A stretch of DNA of 64,000 bases from Haloarchaeobius sp. FL176 (GTDB taxonomy: Archaea > Halobacteriota > Halobacteria > Halobacteriales > Natrialbaceae). Numbering within the stretch: the first letter of the stretch is position 1; each line of letters opens with the position of its first letter. The translations under genes were made by a program, and so were the position numbers. The stretch is from assembly GCF_024609245.1 (NCBI RefSeq), contig NZ_JANJYH010000004.1:62001-126000 (forward strand). The letters run 5' to 3'. Under the pieces are notes generated by a model. The model made no database searches, was not told the DNA's origin, and saw nothing but the letters and a program-made list of their open reading frames with translations. Below, piece after piece: positions 52,101 to 60,214 of this stretch.

Positions 52101-54284
52101 GTAGTACGGCTCGGTGCGCTCGCCGCAGTCCGGACAGCGCGTCTCGAATGTCTGCTCGCCGCAGCCGGTGCACTCGCGGGTGCCGACCTGGGCCTCGATG
52201 CGGCCGGGGGTCGAGCGCATGTCGGGAGCGTGTTTCGCCCCTTCGGCGACCGAGCGCTGGCTACCGCCGGCCTCGCCGACGGGGAACAGGGTGTGGACGG
52301 CGGGCGAGAGGTCCCGGGACTCGGATTTCTCGGGGCGGCCCATCCGGTTGCCGATCCGGGTAGGGGCACGCTCGCGGACGGTGAACGGGGCGACCTCGTT
52401 GACGGCCTCGATGGCGTTGGTGCCGGGCGGTCGGTCGTCGTCGTGGTCGGTCGGCTCGGCGTCCTGTCCGGCGTCGACCGTGTCGTCGCTTGTTCCCCAG
52501 GTCAGCGCCCGGTCGGAGAGGTCGGAGAGCGTCCAGGTGCGGTGCAGCTCCTCGTCGATGCCGAGGCTCCGCAGGAAGGGGACGTAGTCGCGGACGAGGA
52601 GTTCGTCGTCGTTCTGGTGGTGCGGTTTCAGCAGCGTCTCGACCGTCTCCCGGACCTCGCCACGCCGGGGGACGTGCAGGGTGCCGTCCTCGATGTAGCC
52701 GTCGGCGACGGCGTCGGCGAGCTCGTCGAAGGCAGCGACGGAGATGTCGTGCCAGACGTAGGTGTACACCGGGTGGAGCGGCGCGTCGTACTCGGCCGTC
52801 CACTCGAGCGCCTGCTCGGCGCTGGGGTCGTCGAGGTTGACGTGCGGGGAGTCGCGGAGGGCCTGAACGTCCGCGCCGGCGTCGGCGAGCTCGCCGCGCC
52901 ACCACTCGACGGTGTAGGAGGCTGGGGCGAGGGGGTGGTTGTTCTCGACGAACTCGCCGTAGTTGACCAGGTACTCGCCGAGGTCGAGGATGCGCTCGAC
53001 GCCGTTGCGTATCTCGAGTGCCTCCTCGGGGTCGTCGACTTGGCGCACGTCGCCGTTTGCCAGCCGGACTGTCGGCCCCTCGATGGAGTCGACGGGGACG
53101 ACGCCGGCGGCCTTGCCGGGTCGTTCGGTCTTGATCTGGGTTCCCGTCGCGAGGAAGTCGTCGACGAGGTGCATCGTCGCAGGGTGGACGCCGGCGGTCG
53201 CGAAGCCGTGGTTGCGCGCCCGGCCGTAGCGCAGCCGGAAGCCGCCCGACTCGCAAGGGTGGCTGAAGACGGGCCGGCCGGCGATGAGGTCACGCAGGAA
53301 CTTCTGGCTCTTCTCGACGCGGGGCGGGCCGGTCGGGCCGTCGTCCGTCTCGCTCTCACCGCCACCGTCGTCGCCGGCGTCGGCCTCAGCGTCGTCCCCG
53401 TCGTCGCCTTCGGCCTCGTCGCCCGCGTCGCCGCTCTCGTCGTCGTAGTACGTGCCGTCGATGAGGTCCTGGAGCCACGGCCAGTCGACCTCGTCCAGGT
53501 TCTTCGTGTAGCGCTGGATCTTCGGGGCCTTCAGCGCGATACCCTCCGCGAGGACGAGGCACATCCCGCCACGGGCGGAGTTGGTGTCGACGCGTTCGAG
53601 GTCGCGGAAGCCGGAGACCTCCTCGTCGCCGGTCGCCTCCCCGTCGAGCATGATGGGCATGTGCTCGGCGATGAACTTCGTCTCCTTGTCCTTCGGCGAG
53701 TACTGGAGCCCGGTCTCCTTGTCGTACAGCGCGACCTCCTCGGCGTACCGCTCTATCTCGTCGCCGCGGGCCTTGAACTGGTCGATGTCGAGCAGGGCGC
53801 GGGCGTAATCGGCGACCAGTACCGAGAGCGCCTGTGCGGTGCCACCCGCGGAGCGGATGGGCCCCGCGTAGTAGACGTTGATGAACTCGGTGCCGTCGTC
53901 GTTCTCCAGCAGTTCGACACGGTCGATACCCTCGATGGGGGCCGCGACGACGCCCTCGGTGAGCAGGGCGACGGCGGTCCGGACGGCGCCCTCGACTTTC
54001 CCCTCGCGGGACTCGTAGTCGCCGACGCTCCCTTCGACGAAGTCCTCGACGAGTTCGAGCGCGGCCTCCTCGCGGGACATCTCGCCCTCGAGTTCGCGCA
54101 CTCGCTCGGCGACGCCGTCGATGCCGAGGATGTTCTCGACGCGGTCGGCCATGTCGCGGGCGGTCGGAATCTCCACCTCGGGCTCGGGGTCCCCGCCGGT
54201 CGCCTTCGCACGCTGTGCGAGGTCGAACGCCTCGTCGAGACGCGATTCGATCCGTTCGAAGTAGCGCTCGTCTGCCTCCCGCAT
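49194..54284 (-). CDS. polC: DNA polymerase D large subunit (DP2) with intein
   Basis: Catalytic subunit of the archaeal replicative PolD, 1696 residues as precursor and about 1203 after splicing out a 493-residue intein (49947-51425). Family features: [24 protein letters not shown] start, conserved zinc sites ([29 protein letters not shown]), KRRN at the splice site and [34 protein letters not shown] after it, the double-psi barrel aspartate region. The C terminus ends QTGIADFM (49200-49220), a PCNA-interacting peptide. The ATG overlaps the stop of the upstream PPC gene (TAATG). Confidence 0.95.
   Translation of the reverse strand: [1696 protein letters not shown]
49947..51425 (-). mobile_element. 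PolC intein with LAGLIDADG homing endonuclease
   Basis: A 493-residue intein inserted between KRRN and CDGDED of DP2, the same site as known PolII inteins. It begins with Cys in [10 protein letters not shown], has the block B TPDHTM, a HTH-like segment ([19 protein letters not shown]) and two LAGLIDADG-type motifs ([14 protein letters not shown] and [15 protein letters not shown]), and ends SDNDLFSGQ-like: TNDLFSGQ followed by Cys. The terminal residue is Gln and the usual penultimate His is Gly. Gln ends are known for the Pyrococcus abyssi PolII intein. Codon use is visibly less GC-rich than the surrounding polC. Confidence 0.93.
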
Positions 54285-54703
54285 TATAGCCAGAGGTCCA
54301 GATCGGTGGTCTCGTCGTGCTCGCGGACGAGTGGGTCCTCGAACGCACGGACGTACAGCTCGCCGGCCCAGACGGTCGCGGCGTTCAGATGCCCGGCGAG
54401 CGCGCCGCCGCTCGGTCGCGAGAGCACGGCGTGGGTGTGTGCGAACGGCTCGCCGTCGAGGTCGGCGACGTTCCCGACACAGGCCGCGACTTCCAGGGGC
54501 TCGTCGAACGTCACCGCGTCGTACTCGCAGGTCTCCTGGTCGTAGAACCAGACTTCGGCGTCCTGGACCGCGCCGAGCCCGGTAAACCAGGCGGCCTCGA
54601 TTCCCTCGTCCGCAGCCAGCGTCTCGAGCTGCGCGCGCCAGTCGCCGCCGGTGTCCAGCCGGCACAGGAACTCCCGCTCGGTGGCGACCTCCCGGTAGTG
54701 CAT
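54284..54703 (-). CDS. PPC/DUF296 domain protein
   Basis: A 139-residue PPC (plants and prokaryotes conserved) domain protein. Pattern: REFLCRLDTGGDWRAQLETLAADEGIEAAWFTGLGAVQDAEVWFYD, then EVAACVGNVADLDGEPFAHTHAVLSRPSG with the HxH metal-binding pair and GHLNAATVWAGELYVRAF. In plants such domains bind AT-rich DNA with an AT-hook, which is absent here, so the role is unclear. Start MHYREVATER is preferred to a start nine codons upstream. It is coupled to polC, a conserved haloarchaeal arrangement as far as I recall. Confidence 0.85.
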   Translation of the reverse strand: MHYREVATEREFLCRLDTGGDWRAQLETLAADEGIEAAWFTGLGAVQDAEVWFYDQETCEYDAVTFDEPLEVAACVGNVADLDGEPFAHTHAVLSRPSGGALAGHLNAATVWAGELYVRAFEDPLVREHDETTDLDLWL

Positions 54704-54801
54704 ATCCCCGTGAAGGGGGGTCGACGGCAAAAAGGTAGTGTCATCGACGTGGCCGGAGCCACGGCTGGTCGGTGCTGCGTCGCGAGAAAGTCAGGTCGAC
54801 G

Positions 54802-54972
54802 TTATCGCCAGGCCGGGAGGTCGGGTGCGTCTTCCGCCTGCATGGAGAGCCAGGCTCCATCCTCTGTGATGTCTGCGATGACGTACTCCTGAGCGGAGCC
54901 TTCACCATCGACAGACGCTACGACATCGCGCTCGTCGGGGAACTCCGACGAACCTGGCTCGGATGCTGCCAT
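54802..54972 (-). CDS. 56-residue haloarchaeal protein (DUF7556-like)
   Basis: A very small acidic protein, MAASEPGSSEFPDERDVVASV..., with EYVIADITEDGAWLSM and a conserved tail DLPAWR. I think it belongs to the haloarchaeal family DUF7556, from memory only. A TTTATC TATA-like box lies about 25 nt upstream of the ATG on this strand, giving a leaderless mRNA. Confidence 0.7.
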   Translation of the reverse strand: MAASEPGSSEFPDERDVVASVDGEGSAQEYVIADITEDGAWLSMQAEDAPDLPAWR

Positions 54973-55282
54973 ATGAGTCTCTCTCTCATGCCCACTGATA
55001 AACGCGTCGAATCAGTACTCTGGTTTACTCGTCTCGCACGCGAAGGGCTCGTCGTAGGTAACCCTCGTCCCCCGATACGGTCGGACGGTGTTCGACGAGC
55101 TCCGCGCTGAGAAGGCGTACTTTAATGCACCCGTACCAGCAACATTGCCGTGCTGGCAGTTGACATGCTCGTGTAGAAAAACCGTGTGACGAAGCGAATC
55201 TCACTTAAACGTTAGGGTATGTAAAACGGCCACAGACCTAAACGGTAATTTTAACCATATCGTCCCAAAAGGGGTGCGTGGG
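54973..55282. promoter_or_regulatory. Divergent promoter region of the ABC importer
   Basis: No gene. It holds the short TATA-like elements of the minus-strand microprotein (TTTATC, near 54997) and, for the importer, AATTTTAACC at about 55248-55257, 25-30 nt before the ATG at 55283. A further AT-rich stretch lies at 55119-55125. No clear operator palindrome was seen. Confidence 0.55.
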
Positions 55283-57145
55283 ATGACAGACAATACCAGC
55301 ATTGACCGCCGTCGCTTCCTGAAGGCGACCGGTGGCACAGCTTCTGCAGTTGCAGTCGCGGGATGTCTCGGCGGTGGCGATGACGGAGACAGTACCGACA
55401 CGCCCGCGGACACCGAATCGATGGATACCGCGACGGAGCAGACAACCCGAGACACGGGTGAGGACCGCGAGCTCCTCGACAAGACGTTCCAGCTCATCAA
55501 CTCCACGATGAGCACGCTCGACCCGGTGGCCGCGACGGACACCGCGTCAGGGACGGTCATTCAGAACGTCTTCGACGCGCTGATGAACTACCCGAACGGC
55601 GAGATCGAGGTCGTTCCACTCCTCGCCGCCGACTACGAGGTCTCCGACGACTTCACGACGTACACATTCAACATCAAGGAGGACGCCCAGTTCCACAACG
55701 GTGACGAGGTCACCGCACAGGACTTCATCTACTCCTTCGAGCGTCTCGCGGGCTCGTCCAACAGCCGCCGTCAGTACTTCACGGCGAGCGGCGCGATGGG
55801 CATCGAGCAGGAGACCGACGGCGACGGCAACTACGAGTGGGGCTCGCTCGGTGCGACGGCCGTCGACGACAAGACCCTCGAGCTCAGCCTTGAGACGCCG
55901 TTCGCGTCCACGCTCGAGATGCTCGCCTACACCTCGTTCTCCGCGATTCCGGAGGGCATCGTCGGTGACCACGGGGACTACGAGGGCGAGATGGCGTACG
56001 AGGACTTCGCACGCAACAACCCGATCGGCGCAGGTCCGTTCGAGTTCGAGAGCTGGGAGACCAACACCTCGTGTGACATCGTCCGCAACGAGGACTACCA
56101 CGGCCCGGTCCCGCACGTCGCCGGTGTCCACTGGCAGGTCATCACGGACCCAGACGCTTCGTACAACTACGGGCAGAACAAGAACTCCGACCTCGTGTCG
56201 ATGCCGACATCGCAGTACGACCCGAGCCTGGTCTCCGTCGAGCAGACGGACTCCAAGGGCCGCGAGATCGGTACCTACGGTCCGATGCGGAACGGCGAGA
56301 CGGCCCAGTACCTCAAGTACTCGACCATCAACACGTTCTACCTCGGTCTGAACGCGAAGAACGTCGAGGCCCCGGCCCGCAAGGCCATGGCCTACGCGAT
56401 GAACCAGGAAGAGGGTGTCGACGAAGTGTTCAAGGGTCGCGGCACGGCCGCGTACCACCTCACGCCGCCGGGTATCTACCCCGGTCAGGCCGAGGCCTAC
56501 AAGGCCCACGCCGAAGAGCGCTATCCCTACGGCTACAACGAGACACTCCTCGGCGAGGCCCGTCAGGTGATGGAGGACGCCGGCTACGGTCCGAACAACA
56601 AGTACGAGGTCACGCTGACCACCTACGAGTCCGACACCTGGCAGGGACTGGGCACCATCCTCCGCGACAAGCTCGCGAACGCCCACGTCAACCTCCAGCT
56701 CGAGGAGGCACCGTTCTCGACGCTGCTCAACCGCGGCCGTAACGGGAACCTCGGCGCCTACTCGCTCGGGTGGGTCATGGACTGGCCCGCGCCGGACAAC
56801 TTCCTCGGCCAGGCCGTCCCGGAGCTCACGAACACCGACCAGGAGGGCGGTGCACAGGGCTTCTACCTGGACTGGGACGACTCCGAATCGGACGCACCGC
56901 AGCGTGCGTCTGACGCCTGGGACCGCATCAAGAACAACCCGGCCCCGACCGAGGATGCCCAGCAGATTCGTAACGAAGCCTACGTCGAGATGGAGGAGGC
57001 GCTGTGGGACGACATGATCCTGCTGCCCGCCTACCACCGCGCAGACGAGCGCATGGCCTACGACTGGGTCGACATGCCGCGCGTCGGCGCCGGTGGCGGC
57101 AGCCGCCAGAAGCTCAACAACGTCTACCTGAACGACCGCAGCTAA
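55283..57145 (+). CDS. Peptide-type ABC transporter substrate-binding lipoprotein
   Basis: A 620-residue extracytoplasmic binding protein of family 5 (dipeptide/oligopeptide/nickel). N-terminal Tat signal SIDRRRFLKATGGTASAVAVAGC (lipid Cys near residue 30) and Asp/Thr linker; then NSTMSTLDPVAATDTASG..., the family landmark YTFNIKEDAQFHNGDEVTAQDFIYSFERL, and FYLGLNAKNVEAPARKAMAYAMNQ. It delivers substrate to the permeases downstream. A weak hairpin and T-tract after the gene fit higher expression of the binding protein than of the rest. Substrate class cannot be decided: peptides most likely. Confidence 0.93.
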   Translation: MTDNTSIDRRRFLKATGGTASAVAVAGCLGGGDDGDSTDTPADTESMDTATEQTTRDTGEDRELLDKTFQLINSTMSTLDPVAATDTASGTVIQNVFDALMNYPNGEIEVVPLLAADYEVSDDFTTYTFNIKEDAQFHNGDEVTAQDFIYSFERLAGSSNSRRQYFTASGAMGIEQETDGDGNYEWGSLGATAVDDKTLELSLETPFASTLEMLAYTSFSAIPEGIVGDHGDYEGEMAYEDFARNNPIGAGPFEFESWETNTSCDIVRNEDYHGPVPHVAGVHWQVITDPDASYNYGQNKNSDLVSMPTSQYDPSLVSVEQTDSKGREIGTYGPMRNGETAQYLKYSTINTFYLGLNAKNVEAPARKAMAYAMNQEEGVDEVFKGRGTAAYHLTPPGIYPGQAEAYKAHAEERYPYGYNETLLGEARQVMEDAGYGPNNKYEVTLTTYESDTWQGLGTILRDKLANAHVNLQLEEAPFSTLLNRGRNGNLGAYSLGWVMDWPAPDNFLGQAVPELTNTDQEGGAQGFYLDWDDSESDAPQRASDAWDRIKNNPAPTEDAQQIRNEAYVEMEEALWDDMILLPAYHRADERMAYDWVDMPRVGAGGGSRQKLNNVYLNDRS

Positions 57146-57147
57146 AT

Positions 57148-57181
57148 CGGGTTTCGGTCCCGTATCGGATTTTTCATTTTT
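57148..57181 (+). terminator. Possible partial terminator after the binding-protein gene
   Basis: A short CGGG/CCCG stem (57148-57162) followed by T-rich sequence ATTTTTCATTTTT (57169-57181). In archaea T-tracts terminate transcription; here it may lower read-through into the permease genes. Confidence 0.5.
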
Positions 57182-57306
57182 CGGGCGCATAGCCCTTGCT
57201 ACGTCCGGAAATACGACAGTTGAGGAACGCAAGACATAACCATGGGTGCGAAATACACTACCAGTAGAACAATGGTGATGGAAGTGGCTCACCGGAGGGA
57301 CACGCC

Positions 57307-58392
57307 ATGAGTCGCTGGGGGTACTTCGCCCGCAGACTCCTCCTGGCAGTCCCTGTGGTGCTGTTCGGCGTGACAATCACGTTCGCAATCATTCGACTGG
57401 GTCCACTCGACCCGGTTGCGGCCATCCTCGGTCCAAACACCCCGCCGTCGCAGTACGCGCGGGTCGAAGAGCAGCTCGGACTGAACCGGCCGTTGTGGGG
57501 ACAGTACATCGAATACATGGTCGGCCTGTTCACGTTCGACCTCGGGAACTCCTACGTCATCCAGGAGAACACCAAGGCGATGACGCTCATCGTCCAGCAC
57601 GCCCCGCGAACGCTCTGGCTGGGCTTCTGGTCGGTGCTCATCCCGCTGTTCATCGGCATCCCGCTCGGCTTCTACGCCGGGCTCAACCCGAACACGATGG
57701 GTGACTACTTCGCCTCCTTCGGCGGCATCATCTGGCGCGCGATGCCGAACTTCTGGCTCGGCGTCATCTTCTACTCGGTGCTGAGTCAGTCCGGGACCTA
57801 CTCCGAGATGCTGACGTTCGGTCTCGTCAACTTCCAGTGGGACGCCTGGCTCGTCACCAACAACATCGGGACGCCGCCGCCACTGAACTTCTACAACTCG
57901 AACGGCACCGACCTGTTCACCATCGGCGGGACGACCATCTCCCTGTTCAGCTTCGACTGGGAGGTGTTCGTGCGCGCAGTGAAGATGGTGCTCCCGCCCG
58001 CTATCGTCCTCGGCTCGGCGTCGATGGGCAACGAGATGCGGCTGGGCCGGACGGCGGTGCTGGAGACGATCAACTCGAAGTACGTCGAGACTGCCCGCGC
58101 GAAGGGGCTCTCCCGACAGAAGATCGTCTGGAAGCACGTCTTCCGCAACGCGCTCATCCCGCTGGTCCCGATCATCCTGAACGAGGCGTTCCTGCTGATC
58201 GGTGGCTCCGTCATCATGGAAACAATCTTCGCCATCAACGGCATCGGCTACCTGTTCTTCCAGGCAGCCATCAATGGCGACATGCCACTGGTCGGCTCGT
58301 TGATGTACATCTTCATCCTCATCATCGTCTTCATGAACATCTTCCAGGACTTCCTCTACACGATCATCGACCCGCGAGTGGGGTACGAATAA
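57307..58392 (+). CDS. ABC importer permease, DppB type
   Basis: A 361-residue inner-membrane permease: N-terminal YFARRLLLAVPVVLFGVTITFAIIRLGPLDP is the classic DppB start. The EAA loop with its conserved Gly is TARAKGLSRQKIVWKHVFRNALIPLVP, which contacts the ATPase. About seven TM helices are predicted, with one extra segment around residues 150-210 relative to the usual 330-residue proteins. It forms the channel with the next gene, which starts at ATG 58394, one base after the stop. Confidence 0.93.
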   Translation: MSRWGYFARRLLLAVPVVLFGVTITFAIIRLGPLDPVAAILGPNTPPSQYARVEEQLGLNRPLWGQYIEYMVGLFTFDLGNSYVIQENTKAMTLIVQHAPRTLWLGFWSVLIPLFIGIPLGFYAGLNPNTMGDYFASFGGIIWRAMPNFWLGVIFYSVLSQSGTYSEMLTFGLVNFQWDAWLVTNNIGTPPPLNFYNSNGTDLFTIGGTTISLFSFDWEVFVRAVKMVLPPAIVLGSASMGNEMRLGRTAVLETINSKYVETARAKGLSRQKIVWKHVFRNALIPLVPIILNEAFLLIGGSVIMETIFAINGIGYLFFQAAINGDMPLVGSLMYIFILIIVFMNIFQDFLYTIIDPRVGYE

Positions 58393-58393
58393 C

Positions 58394-60214
58394 ATGAGCG
58401 AGGCAACTCAGAACAGAACGTTCTTCGGTCGAATCGCCGCGAACCCGACGCCAGCACTGATCTGGATCGGCGGCGCACTGCTCCTCCTCGCGGTGGAGTT
58501 CGGCGCCTTCGTCGACGCGCTGATCCTGTTCGGCGAGCAGATCAACCCGCTCGTCGGCGGAAGCCAGGACATCGGTGGCTGGTACGTCGACACGATGTAC
58601 GACTCGCTCGGCTTCGCCGGCGGAACGGTGATGTCCGCACTGGGCGCACTCCTCGTCCTCGCGGTGTTCTCCGTCTTCGTCAAGGCGGCGTTCGTCCCGT
58701 TCAGCATCGTCGAGACGCTCGGGCTCGAGGACTTGCCCATCTCGGCGGACTTACTCGAGCGCTCCATCGTCGGAGCAGTGCTGGCGGTGCTGTGGCTCAT
58801 CCTGCTGTACGAGCCGCTCGCGTTCCTGCCCGCACTCCCGCTCATCGGCGAGCCCACCTTCGCGCAGCTGATCCACGGCTTCGCACAGACGATGGCCGGC
58901 ATCGCGGACTGGATCGTCGCGAACATCCCGACACTGCTCTCCCGGGACCTGATACCGAATCAGGGGTTCCTGCCGCCGGAAGGCGCCGCAGCCGAGTATC
59001 CCGCTGGCAGTGAGATTCTGGGTGCACGCATCGCCATCGGCTCGTACCACGGCACGTTCCTCGGTCTCTCCCCTGCCGCCGCGTGGGCCATCCGCGTGGT
59101 CACGATATACCTCTACGCCTTCGTCTGGCTCCTCTGGGTCTGGCAGGGCTACAAGACGTTCAGGCGGCACTACCGCTTCGCCGACTGGACGCCGCGCGAC
59201 GACATGGTCGACCGGCTGAGCACCCACCGCTGGGGCCAGTTCGGCTTCGTGATCGTGTTCCTGTTCCTCGTGTTGGCGATGTTCGCTCCCGCGATGGGAC
59301 CGACCACCACCACACAGAACATCTACAACCCGTACGGCCACGAGTTCCAGTACGTCGAGAACGGCCAGGTGGAGACGATCACCCACGGGTCGGCGAACCT
59401 GCAGTCTGCCTCCCAGGGGACGCCCGACAGCAACGTCGGCGTGATGAACTACGACGACTACGGTCGGTTCCACCCCATCGGGACACTGTCTGAACGCGCC
59501 AACGGCAAGGACTTGTTCACGTTCATGGCCGACGGCGCACGTGTGTCGCTGTTCATCGGCTTGCTGTCCATCGCGCTGAGCGGTTTCGTCGCGACCGCGC
59601 TCGCGATGGTGACGGCGTACTACAAGGGGCTCGCCGACCTCCTCGTCGTCGTCACCAGTGACTCGATCCAGGCACTCCCGGGGCTGTTGGTCTACATCCT
59701 GCTCTCGGTCGTGTTCTCGAGTCACCCCATCTCGAACATCTACAGCGGCGGGTTCCTGTTGGCACTCATCTTCGCGGCCACGGGCTGGCCGGCGCTGTGG
59801 CGCGCCATCCGTGGCCCCGCGTTCCAGGTGTCCGAGGAGGAGTGGATCGACGCAGCCAAGTCCTACGGTCAGCGACCGTCGGCCACGATGCGAAAGCACA
59901 TGCTCCCCTACGTGGCGGGCTACCTGCTCATCTACGGGTCGCTCACCATCGGTGGGATCATCATCAGCGTCGCTGCACTCTCGTTCCTCGGCCTCGGCGT
60001 CGCACCGCCGACGCCGGAGTGGGGTCGTGCAGTCAACATCGGACGGCCGTACGTCACCACCGTCTCGTGGCACATCGCCACGATTCCGGGCCTGATGGTC
60101 GTCTTCGTCGTCACCGGCTTCAACGCGCTGGGTGACGGTATCCGTGACGCCATCGACCCGCAGTCCGAGGGAAGTGGTAGTGGCGAGGCCGCCGCCGCAG
60201 GGGGTGGTGGGTGA
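58394..60214 (+). CDS. ABC importer permease, DppC type with long N-terminal membrane extension
   Basis: A 606-residue permease. The canonical DppC part covers about residues 275-590: WGQFGFVIVFLFLVLAMFAPAMG, the GARVSLFIGLLSIALSG segment, the EAA loop DAAKSYGQRPSATMRKHMLPYVAGY, and SVAALSFLGLGVAPPTPEWG. Before it are about 275 extra residues with four to five TM helices not found in typical DppC (about 300 residues in total). This extension may be a haloarchaeal feature. Stop overlaps the next gene's ATG (TGATG at 60212-60216). Confidence 0.9.
   Translation: MSEATQNRTFFGRIAANPTPALIWIGGALLLLAVEFGAFVDALILFGEQINPLVGGSQDIGGWYVDTMYDSLGFAGGTVMSALGALLVLAVFSVFVKAAFVPFSIVETLGLEDLPISADLLERSIVGAVLAVLWLILLYEPLAFLPALPLIGEPTFAQLIHGFAQTMAGIADWIVANIPTLLSRDLIPNQGFLPPEGAAAEYPAGSEILGARIAIGSYHGTFLGLSPAAAWAIRVVTIYLYAFVWLLWVWQGYKTFRRHYRFADWTPRDDMVDRLSTHRWGQFGFVIVFLFLVLAMFAPAMGPTTTTQNIYNPYGHEFQYVENGQVETITHGSANLQSASQGTPDSNVGVMNYDDYGRFHPIGTLSERANGKDLFTFMADGARVSLFIGLLSIALSGFVATALAMVTAYYKGLADLLVVVTSDSIQALPGLLVYILLSVVFSSHPISNIYSGGFLLALIFAATGWPALWRAIRGPAFQVSEEEWIDAAKSYGQRPSATMRKHMLPYVAGYLLIYGSLTIGGIIISVAALSFLGLGVAPPTPEWGRAVNIGRPYVTTVSWHIATIPGLMVVFVVTGFNALGDGIRDAIDPQSEGSGSGEAAAAGGGG

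Noticed and set aside
51129-54545. 1138-codon plus-strand open frame opposite polC
   Set aside because: Antisense shadow created by high GC; polC and its intein account for the coding.
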